DNA of 64,000 nucleotides, from assembly GCF_900105945.1 (NCBI RefSeq), contig NZ_FNSO01000004.1, positions 930,001 through 994,000 of the forward strand. The letters are read 5' to 3'. Positions 1 through 6,781 of the stretch are shown here, piece by piece (position 1 is the first letter of the stretch; each line of letters opens with the position of its first letter). Source of the DNA: Amycolatopsis tolypomycina (GTDB taxonomy: Bacteria; Actinomycetota; Actinomycetes; Mycobacteriales; Pseudonocardiaceae). Position numbers and translations under genes: made by a program. The notes under the pieces were generated by a model, which was not told where the DNA came from, did no database searches, and saw only the letters and a program-made list of their open reading frames with translations.

Positions 1-2
1 GC

Positions 3-581
3 ACCTGGCGCGAGACGAGCACGGTCTACCACGAGGGCGCACCGGGCCACCACCTCCAGATCGCGACGGCGGTGGACCAGTCGGTCGGGCTGAACAAGTA
101 CCAGCGGCTGCTGGCGTTCACCTCGGGCCACGCGGAGGGCTGGGCCCTGTACGCGGAGCGCCTGATGGAGGAACTGGGCTACCTGTCCGACGACGGCGAC
201 CTCCTGGGCATGCTGTCGGAGCAGCTGTTCCGCGCCGCCCGCGTGGTGGTGGACCTGGGCATGCACCTGGAACTGGAGATCCCGGCCGGAACGGGCTTCC
301 ACGAGGGCTCGCGCTGGACCCCGGAGCTCGGGCTGGAGTTCATGCTCACCCGCACGATCACCGACCAGGCCCACATCCGCGACGAGATCGACCGCTACCT
401 GGGCTGGCCGGGCCAGGCCCCGGCGTACAAGATCGGCGAGCGCCTCTGGCTGGCGGCCCGCGCGGAGGCCCGCACCCGCGCCGGCGCGTCGTGGGACATC
501 AAGAGGTTCCACACGGAGGCCCTGAAGATGGGCGGTATGGGACTGGACACGCTGCGGGAACAGCTGTCCCACCTGGACTGA
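3..581 (+). CDS. DUF885 family protein, C-terminal part (5' end outside window)
   Basis: Reading frame enters from the left edge, and 192 residues are visible. The first visible residues include YHEGAPGHHLQIA, the HEGxPGHH signature of the DUF885 family, a group of zinc-peptidase-like proteins often annotated as secreted or lipoprotein hydrolases. A second conserved patch, FTSGHAEGWALYAERLMEELG, follows about 20 residues later and probably supplies the third metal ligand. The fragment ends with the helical C-terminus normal for the family, so the 3' end is intact. The N-terminal half and any signal peptide lie outside the window. A perfect hairpin follows 14 nt after the stop. The substrate is unknown for this family member. 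Family assignment is firm, function is not. Confidence 0.88.
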   Translation, partial: TWRETSTVYHEGAPGHHLQIATAVDQSVGLNKYQRLLAFTSGHAEGWALYAERLMEELGYLSDDGDLLGMLSEQLFRAARVVVDLGMHLELEIPAGTGFHEGSRWTPELGLEFMLTRTITDQAHIRDEIDRYLGWPGQAPAYKIGERLWLAARAEARTRAGASWDIKRFHTEALKMGGMGLDTLREQLSHLD

Positions 582-595
582 GTACCTGAGTGATC

Positions 596-621
596 GGGCT
601 GGTCCATGTGCGGACCAGCCC
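596..621. terminator. bidirectional hairpin terminator between convergent genes
   Basis: A perfect 10-bp stem, GGGCTGGTCC and GGACCAGCCC, closes a 6-nt loop. It lies between the DUF885 stop (581) and the minus-strand stop at 624, so it can serve both genes. There is no T-tract, which is usual in high-GC actinobacteria. Confidence 0.75.
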
Positions 622-623
622 GG

Positions 624-899
624 TCAGGGCTCTCCTGGTGGCCTCTTGTTTTCAACACGGTCCTGGTCGTCCTTGTTCTCAAGCAGTGTGCGGAGCGCTT
701 CCAACTGTGCCGGGGTGAACTTGCTCCCTGCGGACTTCTGGATCTGCTTCACGACGCGTCGCCGGCTGAACTCCCGGATCACGGCAGGCTCCAGTGCCTG
801 CCGGACAACCCGGTAGAAGAAGGCGGCGACTGTCAGCCACACCGCGTGGCCGATGGCGCCGGATTCGAATGCTGCGACGGCGATCTTCGTGAAATCCAT
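624..899 (-). CDS. small hypothetical protein with one membrane segment
   Basis: A 91-residue protein beginning MDFTKIAVAAFESG. The ATG at 899 was chosen because GGGAG precedes it by a few bases; upstream in-frame starts lack one. Residues about 11-30 (ESGAIGHAVWLTVAAFFYRVV) can form a single membrane or amphipathic helix. The remainder is basic and then charged, with the pattern FTPAQLEALRTLLENKDDQ, which suggests a short helical cytoplasmic tail. I do not recognise a family. It shares strand with the hypothetical gene ending at 940 and may be co-transcribed with it. The shared hairpin at 596-621 would end the transcript. Codon use is typical of the genome, so it is probably a real gene. Confidence 0.55.
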   Translation of the reverse strand: MDFTKIAVAAFESGAIGHAVWLTVAAFFYRVVRQALEPAVIREFSRRRVVKQIQKSAGSKFTPAQLEALRTLLENKDDQDRVENKRPPGEP

Positions 900-939
900 G
901 GTCGGCTCCCTGCCGATTGGGCGGGGAGCCAAGGCCGTG

Positions 940-1683
940 TCAGGGCATTGCTCCGCCGCGGATGACCATCGAGGTGGACATCCGCGACGGACTGGGCCCC
1001 CGAGGTGCCCGGCCGGCGCAACGAGGGCGCTTTCGCACGTCACCCCTTCGGTGAAGTTCCTGCGAACGACGCTTTACCCGGGCCAGTCCGATTCGTGACG
1101 CGGGTCCCGCGCCCGCCCGCCACGCAAGGATGAGGACCCGCCGGAGCAGGAGGATCCAAGGAGAGACCAGGTGGAACGAAGATTCGTGTACGACGATGTC
1201 ACCACCGGACCGGTGACTCCGTTCGGAGACGTCGACGGTCCATTCGTCCAGGACCGCCGCGATTCCCAACGCCGCGAGATCCATCAGCGCTACGACGTGG
1301 GCTGCGGGCGAGGAGAGCGGGGCTGCCGACCAGTCCGCTACACTCAGGCGTTGACCGAAACGGTCCGGCGAATCCGCGCAATCGGTGCGCGGGGTGAACT
1401 CAGCGCACGCCGGACAGTCGCATGACCTTTCGTTACTGCCGATTGCATACTCGTGCAGAAACGCTGTGAGAGCGTCTTCGACCGGGGACCACCGGGAGAA
1501 ACCGTCCATGATCACCGCCATGGCGGCGACGCTTTTTCCCGCTCCCGTTGGGGAAGGTAGCGTCAGAAAAGAGGACGAAAAATCGAGTGCCAGCGGACGC
1601 TGTAAGCGACTGGTTCGGCCCAGACCGGTCATGCGGTACTCGCCGACCCTGAGTTCAAGGGAACCGACACCGGGCGCTGGCAT
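940..1683 (-). CDS. hypothetical protein of unknown family
   Basis: 247 residues, no family recognised. Two things support it. TAGGAT sits 6 nt before the ATG at 1683, the leaderless-promoter arrangement seen at several other genes here. The first 170 residues have balanced composition, with a hydrophobic core and a CDCPAC motif near residue 88. Residues about 43-55 read LPSPTGAGKSVAA, which superficially resembles helicase motif I, but no DExH, SAT or other helicase motifs follow, so I do not call an ATPase. The last 75 residues are Arg-rich and look like read-through of non-coding DNA, so the true 3' end may be degraded. A competing 84-residue frame on the plus strand (1171-1425) has a good AAGGAGA ribosome site, so the strand is not certain. 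Confidence 0.35.
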   Translation of the reverse strand: MPAPGVGSLELRVGEYRMTGLGRTSRLQRPLALDFSSSFLTLPSPTGAGKSVAAMAVIMDGFSRWSPVEDALTAFLHEYAIGSNERSCDCPACAEFTPRTDCADSPDRFGQRLSVADWSAAPLSSPAAHVVALMDLAALGIAAVLDEWTVDVSERSHRSGGDIVVHESSFHLVSPWILLLRRVLILAWRAGAGPASRIGLARVKRRSQELHRRGDVRKRPRCAGRAPRGPSPSRMSTSMVIRGGAMP

Positions 1684-1689
1684 AGTCGC

Positions 1690-1695
1690 ATCCTA
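1690..1695 (-). promoter_or_regulatory. leaderless -10 element for the hypothetical gene starting at 1683
   Basis: TAGGAT on the minus strand lies 6 nt before the ATG. The same TAnnnT-N6/7-start layout appears before the VOC gene, the hydrolase, the DUF3046 gene and the CGNR gene in this window, consistent with leaderless mRNAs in actinobacteria. Confidence 0.4.
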
Positions 1696-1908
1696 GCGTC
1701 GGGAGGTGTGGAAAACCGGTGGCCCCGCCGCGCGTCTCCCCGATAGGTTCCGTGCGTGCACCGGATCCTCTTCGTCACCCCGCCGCCCCGCGCCTGAGCG
1801 GGGTGGTCCGTCGCCGTGTGGCCTCGAAGGCCCGCGGCTGATTCGTGGTGCGCACTCACCCCGCGTCGTCGAACTCCCTTTTCCTTCGACGCAGGAGCGT
1901 TCCCTTTG

Positions 1909-2763
1909 GTGTCTCTGCCCACGCGCGCCCGTTCTTCGGCCGCGCTCGTCCTCGCCGGTGTCCTCTGGGGCACCGGTGGCCTCGCCGGCTCGCTGCTCGC
2001 CCGGCGAGCCGGCCTCCACCCGCTCGCCGTCGCCGACTACCGGCTGCTCGTCGGCGGTGCCGTCGCGATCGCCTTCCTGAAAGGCTTCCCGCGCACGGCC
2101 GAAGCGGCGAAGCGCATCCTCGCCGTCGGCGGCCTCTTCGCGATCTTCCAGGCGAGCTACTTCGCCGCCGTCGCGCTCAGCTCGGTCAGCGTCGCCACCA
2201 TGACCACGATCGGCGCCGCCCCCGTCATCGTCACCCTCGTGTCGGTGCGGAAAATCCGGCGCTGGACGCTGGTCTCGGTGACCGGCACCCTCGCCGGCCT
2301 GGTGCTGCTCCAGTGGTCACCGGGCGAAGCGTTCTCGTTCGGCGGCCTCGGCTTCGCGCTGCTCGCGGCGGCCGGCTTCGCGACCCTGACCCTGGTCACC
2401 GCGAAGCCCGTCGAGGGCCTGGAGCCGCTGTCGACGACGGCGTTCGGCTGCCTCACCGGCGGGCTGCTGCTGCTCCCGGTGGCGAGCTGGTCCGGCATGG
2501 CGATCCCGCTGCACACCGACGTCCTCGCGCTGGTCTGCTACCTCGGCGCCGTCCCGACGGCACTCGCGTACGCCGCGTACCTGCGCGGCCTGGCCGACGC
2601 GCACCCGGTGCTCGGCGCGCTGTCGGCGGTCCTGGAACCGCTGACGGCCGCGGTGCTCTCCGCCGCGCTGCTCGGCGAGCGGCTGGGCGCCGCGGCGTGG
2701 TGCGGCGCCGCCGTGCTGGTCGCGGCGCTGGCCGTCGGCTACTGGCGGCCGGAACCGCGGTGA
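1909..2763 (+). CDS. EamA/DMT-family transporter (drug/metabolite exporter)
   Basis: 284 residues with about ten hydrophobic segments arranged as two EamA repeats. Repeat 1 includes GVLWGTGGLAGSLLARRAG, followed by the ADYRLLVGG segment; repeat 2 ends with VLGALSAVLEPLTAAVLSAALLGERL, the typical end-of-repeat signature. Family members export amino acids, nucleosides or drugs across the cytoplasmic membrane, and the substrate cannot be read from sequence. I place the start at GTG 1909 (or TTG 1906) behind AGGAG at 1893-1897. The open frame upstream of that encodes Arg/Pro-rich residues unlike a membrane protein. The gene is monocistronic and faces the GNAT gene tail to tail across a strong hairpin. 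Confidence 0.88.
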   Translation: MSLPTRARSSAALVLAGVLWGTGGLAGSLLARRAGLHPLAVADYRLLVGGAVAIAFLKGFPRTAEAAKRILAVGGLFAIFQASYFAAVALSSVSVATMTTIGAAPVIVTLVSVRKIRRWTLVSVTGTLAGLVLLQWSPGEAFSFGGLGFALLAAAGFATLTLVTAKPVEGLEPLSTTAFGCLTGGLLLLPVASWSGMAIPLHTDVLALVCYLGAVPTALAYAAYLRGLADAHPVLGALSAVLEPLTAAVLSAALLGERLGAAAWCGAAVLVAALAVGYWRPEPR

Positions 2764-2768
2764 GGACC

Positions 2769-2803
2769 GCTGCCCCTCGGCTCAGCGCGGGTCGAGGGGC
2801 AGC
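2769..2803. terminator. hairpin terminator between convergent EamA and GNAT genes
   Basis: An 11-bp perfect stem, GCTGCCCCTCG and CGAGGGGCAGC, with a 13-nt loop starts 6 nt after the EamA stop and overlaps the last codons of the converging GNAT gene. It is placed to terminate both transcripts. Confidence 0.65.
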
Positions 2804-3354
2804 GCCCGCCCCAGGATCGCGAACGGCCGCGGGTCGCCGGCGAAGTGGTAGTCGCGCAGGACGTCGACGAAGCCGGTGCGGCGGTAGAGCTTCCACGCGC
2901 GGCTGGTGCCCTCGGGCGTCGACAGCAGCACGTTCGCGCTCGGGACGCCTTCGAGCAGGCTGCGCAGCAGGTCCTCGCCGATCTGGTGGCCCTGGTTCTC
3001 CGGCCGGACGTGGATCTCGGTCAGCTCGAAGTAGTCGGCCAGCCAGCGGTCGGCCTCGGCGGTCCCGGACCGGCGGCTCAGGCCGTGGCGCACCTGCTCG
3101 TGCCACCACTGCCCGGCCCGCCCGCGGTAGCCGTAGGCCACGCCGAGCAGGACGTCGTCGGCGTCGAGGGCGGCCATGCAGCGCCAGCCCTCGCGCAGCG
3201 CGTGGGTGAGCCACATCGGCGCGCGCTGCTCGGCGGTGCCCGCGGGGTAGCGCATCGCCCGGACGTAGATGTCGAGCGCTTCGGGCAGGCGGGCGCGGAA
3301 CTCGTCCGCGGAGAGCTGGACGTAGCGGGAGCAGCCGGCGGGCATCGCGGTCAC
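2782..3354 (-). CDS. GNAT-family N-acetyltransferase
   Basis: 190 residues with a GNAT fold. The central strand LTEIHVRPENQGHQIGEDLLRSLLEG carries the motif A acetyl-CoA pyrophosphate loop (Q-G-H-Q-I-G in place of the common Q-x-x-G-x-G/A). The C-terminal SRAWKLYRRTGFVDVLRDYHF is the usual motif B. GNAT enzymes transfer an acetyl group from acetyl-CoA to an amine. The acceptor is unknown, and the RAPMWLTHALREGWRCMAAL segment is not diagnostic. Its start overlaps the stop of the YbaK-like gene by 4 nt (ATGA), so the two are translationally coupled and form an operon. Confidence 0.85.
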   Translation of the reverse strand: MTAMPAGCSRYVQLSADEFRARLPEALDIYVRAMRYPAGTAEQRAPMWLTHALREGWRCMAALDADDVLLGVAYGYRGRAGQWWHEQVRHGLSRRSGTAEADRWLADYFELTEIHVRPENQGHQIGEDLLRSLLEGVPSANVLLSTPEGTSRAWKLYRRTGFVDVLRDYHFAGDPRPFAILGRALPLDPR

Positions 3355-3863
3355 GGCTGTCCATCTTCCTCCGGGCCGCCGAGGGCGCCCGGGGTGCCCC
3401 CGGTCAAGGCGACCAGCTCGGCGAAGGTGGTGGGGAAGACGGCCTTCGGGTGCCCGGCGGCGGCCCAGACGACGGTGTGTCCGCGCAGCGCGGTGTCGAC
3501 GAGGGTCGCCAGCGGTTCGGGGTGCCCGACCGGGGCGACGCCGCCGATCGGCTGCCCGGTGTGCGCCCGCACGAAGTCGGCGTCGGCCTTGTGGATGGTG
3601 TCCCCGGCCAGCCGCTCGAGGGTGCCCGGATCGGCGCGGTGGGCGCCCGAGGTGAGGGCGAGGAGCGCTTTTTTGTCGGACCCCAGGCGGAAGATGAGGC
3701 TGTTGGCGATGGCCCCGACGGGCACGCCGAGTGCCTCGGCCGCGGCGGCGGCGGTCCGGACCTCGGCGGGCAGGACACGGATGCCCTCGGCGGCGGCGTG
3801 CTGCCCGGCTTCGGCCAGCGCGGCCGCCACCTTGGCGACGGCGGGGTGCTCCAGCGAACTCAT
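3351..3863 (-). CDS. YbaK/EbsC-type aminoacyl-tRNA deacylase
   Basis: 170 residues covering the whole YbaK/ProX fold. Diagnostic segments are GVPVGAIANSLIFRL near residue 50, KKALLALTSGAHRAD near residue 65, the GQPIGGVAPVGH loop in the second half, and VVWAAAGHPKAVFPTTFAEL near the end. Family members hydrolyse mischarged aminoacyl-tRNAs (for example Cys- or Ala-tRNAPro) or act as free-standing editing domains. The conserved lysine (KKALLAL) matches the catalytic lysine region. It is the first gene of a two-gene unit with the GNAT gene. The exact tRNA substrate cannot be decided here. Confidence 0.87.
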   Translation of the reverse strand: MSSLEHPAVAKVAAALAEAGQHAAAEGIRVLPAEVRTAAAAAEALGVPVGAIANSLIFRLGSDKKALLALTSGAHRADPGTLERLAGDTIHKADADFVRAHTGQPIGGVAPVGHPEPLATLVDTALRGHTVVWAAAGHPKAVFPTTFAELVALTGGTPGALGGPEEDGQP

Positions 3864-3966
3864 GAACCTATGAGATCACGCCGCCGACCTGGTGTCCCGC
3901 ACCACGTCCGGGGATTGCCCCCTGGGGTTGAGCGCGTACCGGGTCGGGGGTTACTCTGGAAAACGT

Positions 3967-3982
3967 TCGAACAAGCGTTCGA
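3967..3982. promoter_or_regulatory. SOS box (LexA operator)
   Basis: TCGAAC-AAGC-GTTCGA is a perfect match to the actinobacterial LexA consensus TCGAAC-N4-GTTCGA. It lies 104 nt before the start of the HEPN/proline-rich gene at 4087 and is at least as good a match as the SOS box before recA in this window. The nearest divergent gene (YbaK, start 3863) is 103 nt away, so either side could respond. Confidence 0.85.
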
Positions 3983-4086
3983 CATCTGGTGAGCGCGCAC
4001 CGGTCGGGTGCCCGGTACCGGGACGGGGGAAGCGTCTCGGCACCGGGCCCTTGATCGGGCTCACCCCGCGCAGGAGGAGGGTCGCC

Positions 4087-5220
4087 ATGTCCGTCAAGGT
4101 CGTGTCCCCCACGGATCCCGGGCAGCCGGAGCTGCCCATGTCGTTGCGCCCGCAGCCGGCCCAGCCGCCCGCGGCACCCCGCGGACGCACCCGCCAGTGC
4201 CTCGCGGCCCCGGCACCGGACCCGCGGCAGCCACAGCTGCCGATCCCCCTGTGCCCCGCGGCGGCCACCCGCCCGTCTTCGGCCCCGGCGCAGCCGCTTT
4301 CGGTACCGGAGCAGCTCCGGCCGGCGAGTGCCGCCCTCCCGCTTCGTTCAGCCGCCTCCGGTGGGGAGCCGGGGCAGCTGGAGCTGCCGTCGCCGGGACA
4401 GCCGGGGACGCCTGCCGAGCCGTGGTCGACGGCGGCCGACGCCGGCCAGGCCGAGCTGCCGGTTCGGGAGGTTGCGGAACAGCCGCGGTCGGGGGCGGTT
4501 CCGGCTGCCGCTGATGCCGGTCGGCGCGAGCTGCCCGCTGTGGGGGGTGCGGTGCAAGCCGAGCCGGTTGCGGCAGAGGTGGGGTCCGGCGTGCCGGTGG
4601 CTTCGGCGGCGGCGTCTGCCCCACCTGCCGCCGACGCCGGTCGGTCCGAGCTGCCCGCTGTCGGGGATGCGGCGCAAGCCGAGCCGGTCGCTGCCGAGGT
4701 GGAGCCCCGCGTGCCGGTCGCCCCGGGTGCCGGCTCCGGATCGCCCGAGCTGCCCCTGTCCCTGCGGCCACCCACCGCCGCCGAGTCCGATCAGTCGGCG
4801 CTGCCCATGTCGCTGCGGCCGCCCGCGTCGCCCGCCGCTGCCGGGTTGCTTGCGCAGGCCCGGCGGGGGCTTGCCGAGGCCGTGCAGGAAAGCCGGCCCG
4901 CCGAACGCTTCATCGGGGCCTACCTCGCCGCCCTTCGGGGGGCCGCCGCCGTGCTGGCCGCGCGGGGGCGGCCGCACCGGGGGCGGGCGCGCCCGGCCAG
5001 CACCTGGGATCTGCTCGACTCCGTCGCCCCCGAGCTGCGCGAATGGTCCGCCTTCTTCGCCAGCAACTCGGCCACGCGCGCCGCCGCGCAGGCCGGGATC
5101 ACCGGGAAGGTCACCGCCGAGTCCGCGGCCGGGCTGGTCGGGGCCGCCACGCCGTTCCTGGAACTCGTCCGCCGTCTGGTGCACGGCCTGCCGATCACCG
5201 GGGAAGCCCATGTCGCGTGA
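4087..5220 (+). CDS. SAV_6107-type HEPN protein with repeated QxxLP-hydrophobic linker motifs
   Basis: 377 residues. ATG 4087 is chosen behind AGGAGGAGG; upstream in-frame sequence lies in the promoter. Residues 1-250 are Pro/Ala-rich and probably disordered, carrying recurring motifs: QPELPMSL (13-20), QPQLPIPL (48-55), AALPL (82-86), QLELPS (97-102), QAELPV (121-126), RRELPA (146-151), RSELPA (186-191), SPELPLSL (219-226) and QSALPMSL (236-243). Residues 141-180 and 181-216 are a 40-residue (120-bp) tandem duplication. Residues about 253-366 form an all-helical domain matching the actinobacterial HEPN SAV_6107 family. A perfect LexA box lies upstream, so DNA-damage induction is likely. The motifs resemble the sliding-clamp-binding hexapeptide (Q-x-x-L-P-L type); this is inference. 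The stop overlaps the start of the next gene by 11 nt. Confidence 0.8.
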   Translation: MSVKVVSPTDPGQPELPMSLRPQPAQPPAAPRGRTRQCLAAPAPDPRQPQLPIPLCPAAATRPSSAPAQPLSVPEQLRPASAALPLRSAASGGEPGQLELPSPGQPGTPAEPWSTAADAGQAELPVREVAEQPRSGAVPAAADAGRRELPAVGGAVQAEPVAAEVGSGVPVASAAASAPPAADAGRSELPAVGDAAQAEPVAAEVEPRVPVAPGAGSGSPELPLSLRPPTAAESDQSALPMSLRPPASPAAAGLLAQARRGLAEAVQESRPAERFIGAYLAALRGAAAVLAARGRPHRGRARPASTWDLLDSVAPELREWSAFFASNSATRAAAQAGITGKVTAESAAGLVGAATPFLELVRRLVHGLPITGEAHVA

Positions 5221-5977
5221 GCACGGCCCGGTCGACCAGGGGCGGCTGCTCACGGCGTTGGGAATCGAAGGCAGGCTGCTGGCCGAGGCGGTGCACGCCG
5301 CCCCGGCCGAAGCGCCGGTGCCCGCCTGCCCCGGCTGGACGATCGCCGAGGTCGCCCGGCACGTCGGCAGCCTCTACCGGATGGTCCGCCGCCGGCTGGC
5401 CGACGGCCGGAGCCCCGACGACTGGCCGCGCGACCCCGAACCCGGCCAGAGCCTGCAGGGCTTCCTGGTGGCGGGCCTGTCCGACCTGCTCGACGAGCTG
5501 GCCGCGCACGATCCGGAAGAACGCGCCGACACCTGGTGGCCCGCGGACCGGACGTACGGGTTCTGGCGGCGGCGGATGCTGCACGAAACCGTCGTCCACC
5601 GGGTGGACGTCGAGCAGGCGGCGGGCGCCGACCCGCGCGGCGTGCCCGACGACGTCGCCATCGACGGCATCGACGAGGTGCTCACCCTCTGGTTCGGGCA
5701 GAAGCTGCCGATGCTCGGCCTGACCGGCACGAAAGCGGGCTCGGTCGGCGTCCGGGCCGGCGCGCACAGCTGGATCGCGCGGGCCGGCCCCGACACCACG
5801 GAGGCCTGGCGCTGTTCGGCCGAGGAGGCCGAGGCCGCGGACGACGTCGTCACGGCCAAGCCCGCGCAGCTCTACCTGTGGCTCTGGGGCCGGGCGTCCC
5901 TGACCGCGGTGACCGTGCGCGGCGTGCACGACCAGGCGGCCCAGCTCTGGGCGCTGCTGCGGCTCGCGACCCGATGA
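5210..5977 (+). CDS. maleylpyruvate isomerase-family mycothiol-dependent enzyme
   Basis: 255 residues of the DinB-like four-helix fold used by mycothiol-dependent metalloenzymes. The N-terminal half has PACPGWTIAEVARHVGSLYRM, the first metal-histidine helix. The middle carries FWRRRMLHETVVHRVDVEQA, which supplies the remaining metal ligands. The C-terminal part (KPAQLYLWLWGRASL) is the usual small alpha/beta add-on domain. Family members use mycothiol, the actinobacterial thiol, to isomerise or detoxify small molecules. The substrate is unknown. ATG 5210 lies inside the end of the HEPN gene, so translation is coupled and the enzyme is probably part of the same SOS-controlled transcript, which is an unexpected partnership. 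Confidence 0.85.
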   Translation: MSREHGPVDQGRLLTALGIEGRLLAEAVHAAPAEAPVPACPGWTIAEVARHVGSLYRMVRRRLADGRSPDDWPRDPEPGQSLQGFLVAGLSDLLDELAAHDPEERADTWWPADRTYGFWRRRMLHETVVHRVDVEQAAGADPRGVPDDVAIDGIDEVLTLWFGQKLPMLGLTGTKAGSVGVRAGAHSWIARAGPDTTEAWRCSAEEAEAADDVVTAKPAQLYLWLWGRASLTAVTVRGVHDQAAQLWALLRLATR

Positions 5978-6022
5978 TCCGGCCGGTGGGGAAGCCGAAC
6001 CGGAACTGTCGGAGGTGGCGGT

Positions 6023-6028
6023 TAGCCT
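6023..6028 (+). promoter_or_regulatory. leaderless -10 element for the VOC gene
   Basis: TAGCCT lies 7 nt before ATG 6036. No Shine-Dalgarno sequence lies in front of that ATG, which supports a leaderless mRNA. A GTG at 6015 in the same frame is the alternative start. Confidence 0.45.
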
Positions 6029-6035
6029 GCGGCGC

Positions 6036-6767
6036 ATGACCACGCGCCTGGTGAACCTGGTGATCGACGCGGCGCGCCCGGAGGCCCTGGCGGGCTTCTG
6101 GGCCGCGCTGCTCGGCTGGCACGTCGCCGTCGAGGAGCCCGGCGAGGTCGACGTCCGGGCCCCGGAAGACGACGGCTGGGACCTCGACCTGGTCTTCGTG
6201 CCGGTCCCCGAACCCAAGGAGGTCAAGAACCGCATCCACCTGGACCTGGCGAGCACCACCCCCGCCCACCAGGCCGAGCTGGTGGCGCGCGCCCTGGAAC
6301 TGGGCGGCCGCCGGGTCGACGTCGGGCAGGGTGACGTGCCGTGGGTCGTGCTGGCCGATCCGGAGGGCAACGAGTTCTGTGTCCTCGAGCCCCGCGAGCG
6401 GTACGCGGACACCGGCGCGGTGGCGTCGATCCTGGTCGACGCGCACGACCCGGAGCTCCTGGCCGGCTTCTGGGCGCGGCTCACCGGCCGTCCGGTCCAG
6501 GCGCGCGAAGGCGACGTCCTGGTGGGCCTGCGCGCGCCGTCCGGCCGGGGGCCGTGGCTGGAGTTCCTGCGCAACGACGACGTCAAGCGGGTCAAGAACC
6601 GCGTGCACCTCGACGTCGCGCCCCCGGCGGGCGAAGACCTGGCTGCGGCGGTGAAGGAGGTCGTCGCGGCCGGTGCGGCGCCGGCCGACCCGGTCGGGCC
6701 CGCCCTGCCGTGGCGTGTGCTGACCGACCCGGAGGGCAACGAGTTCTGCGTGCTGACCCCACGCTGA
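6036..6767 (+). CDS. double-domain VOC (glyoxalase/bleomycin-resistance-like) protein
   Basis: 243 residues containing two similar VOC modules. Module 1 is about residues 1-120 and module 2 about 125-243. Each begins with a VID/VDAxxPExLAGFWA segment, has VKNRxHLDxA in the middle and ends DPEGNEFCVL. The tandem arrangement lets one chain make the complete paired beta-alpha-beta-beta-beta cup. This subfamily (glyoxalase-like domain, actinobacterial) is mostly uncharacterised. Some relatives bind or modify small molecules, but the metal-ligand pattern is not clear enough to assign a reaction. It begins a row of plus-strand single genes that each seem to have their own leaderless promoter. Confidence 0.85.
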   Translation: MTTRLVNLVIDAARPEALAGFWAALLGWHVAVEEPGEVDVRAPEDDGWDLDLVFVPVPEPKEVKNRIHLDLASTTPAHQAELVARALELGGRRVDVGQGDVPWVVLADPEGNEFCVLEPRERYADTGAVASILVDAHDPELLAGFWARLTGRPVQAREGDVLVGLRAPSGRGPWLEFLRNDDVKRVKNRVHLDVAPPAGEDLAAAVKEVVAAGAAPADPVGPALPWRVLTDPEGNEFCVLTPR

Positions 6768-6769
6768 CC

Positions 6770-6775
6770 TAGCGT
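6770..6775 (+). promoter_or_regulatory. leaderless -10 element for the alpha/beta hydrolase gene
   Basis: TAGCGT, 6 nt before ATG 6782, lies just after the stop of the VOC gene. No ribosome-binding site is present. The arrangement supports independent leaderless transcription. Confidence 0.45.
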
Positions 6776-6781
6776 GTGATC

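Noticed and set aside
1171..1425. 84-codon plus-strand frame with good AAGGAGA ribosome site
   Set aside because: Overlaps the longer minus-strand gene that has a leaderless promoter; composition is Arg-rich. Kept only as an alternative.
1540..1575. PTGAGKS stretch suggesting an ATPase
   Set aside because: No Walker B or other helicase motifs follow; one motif in 247 residues is not enough.
3892..4086. Upstream extension of the HEPN gene from 3892
   Set aside because: It covers the SOS box; ATG 4087 follows AGGAGGAGG.
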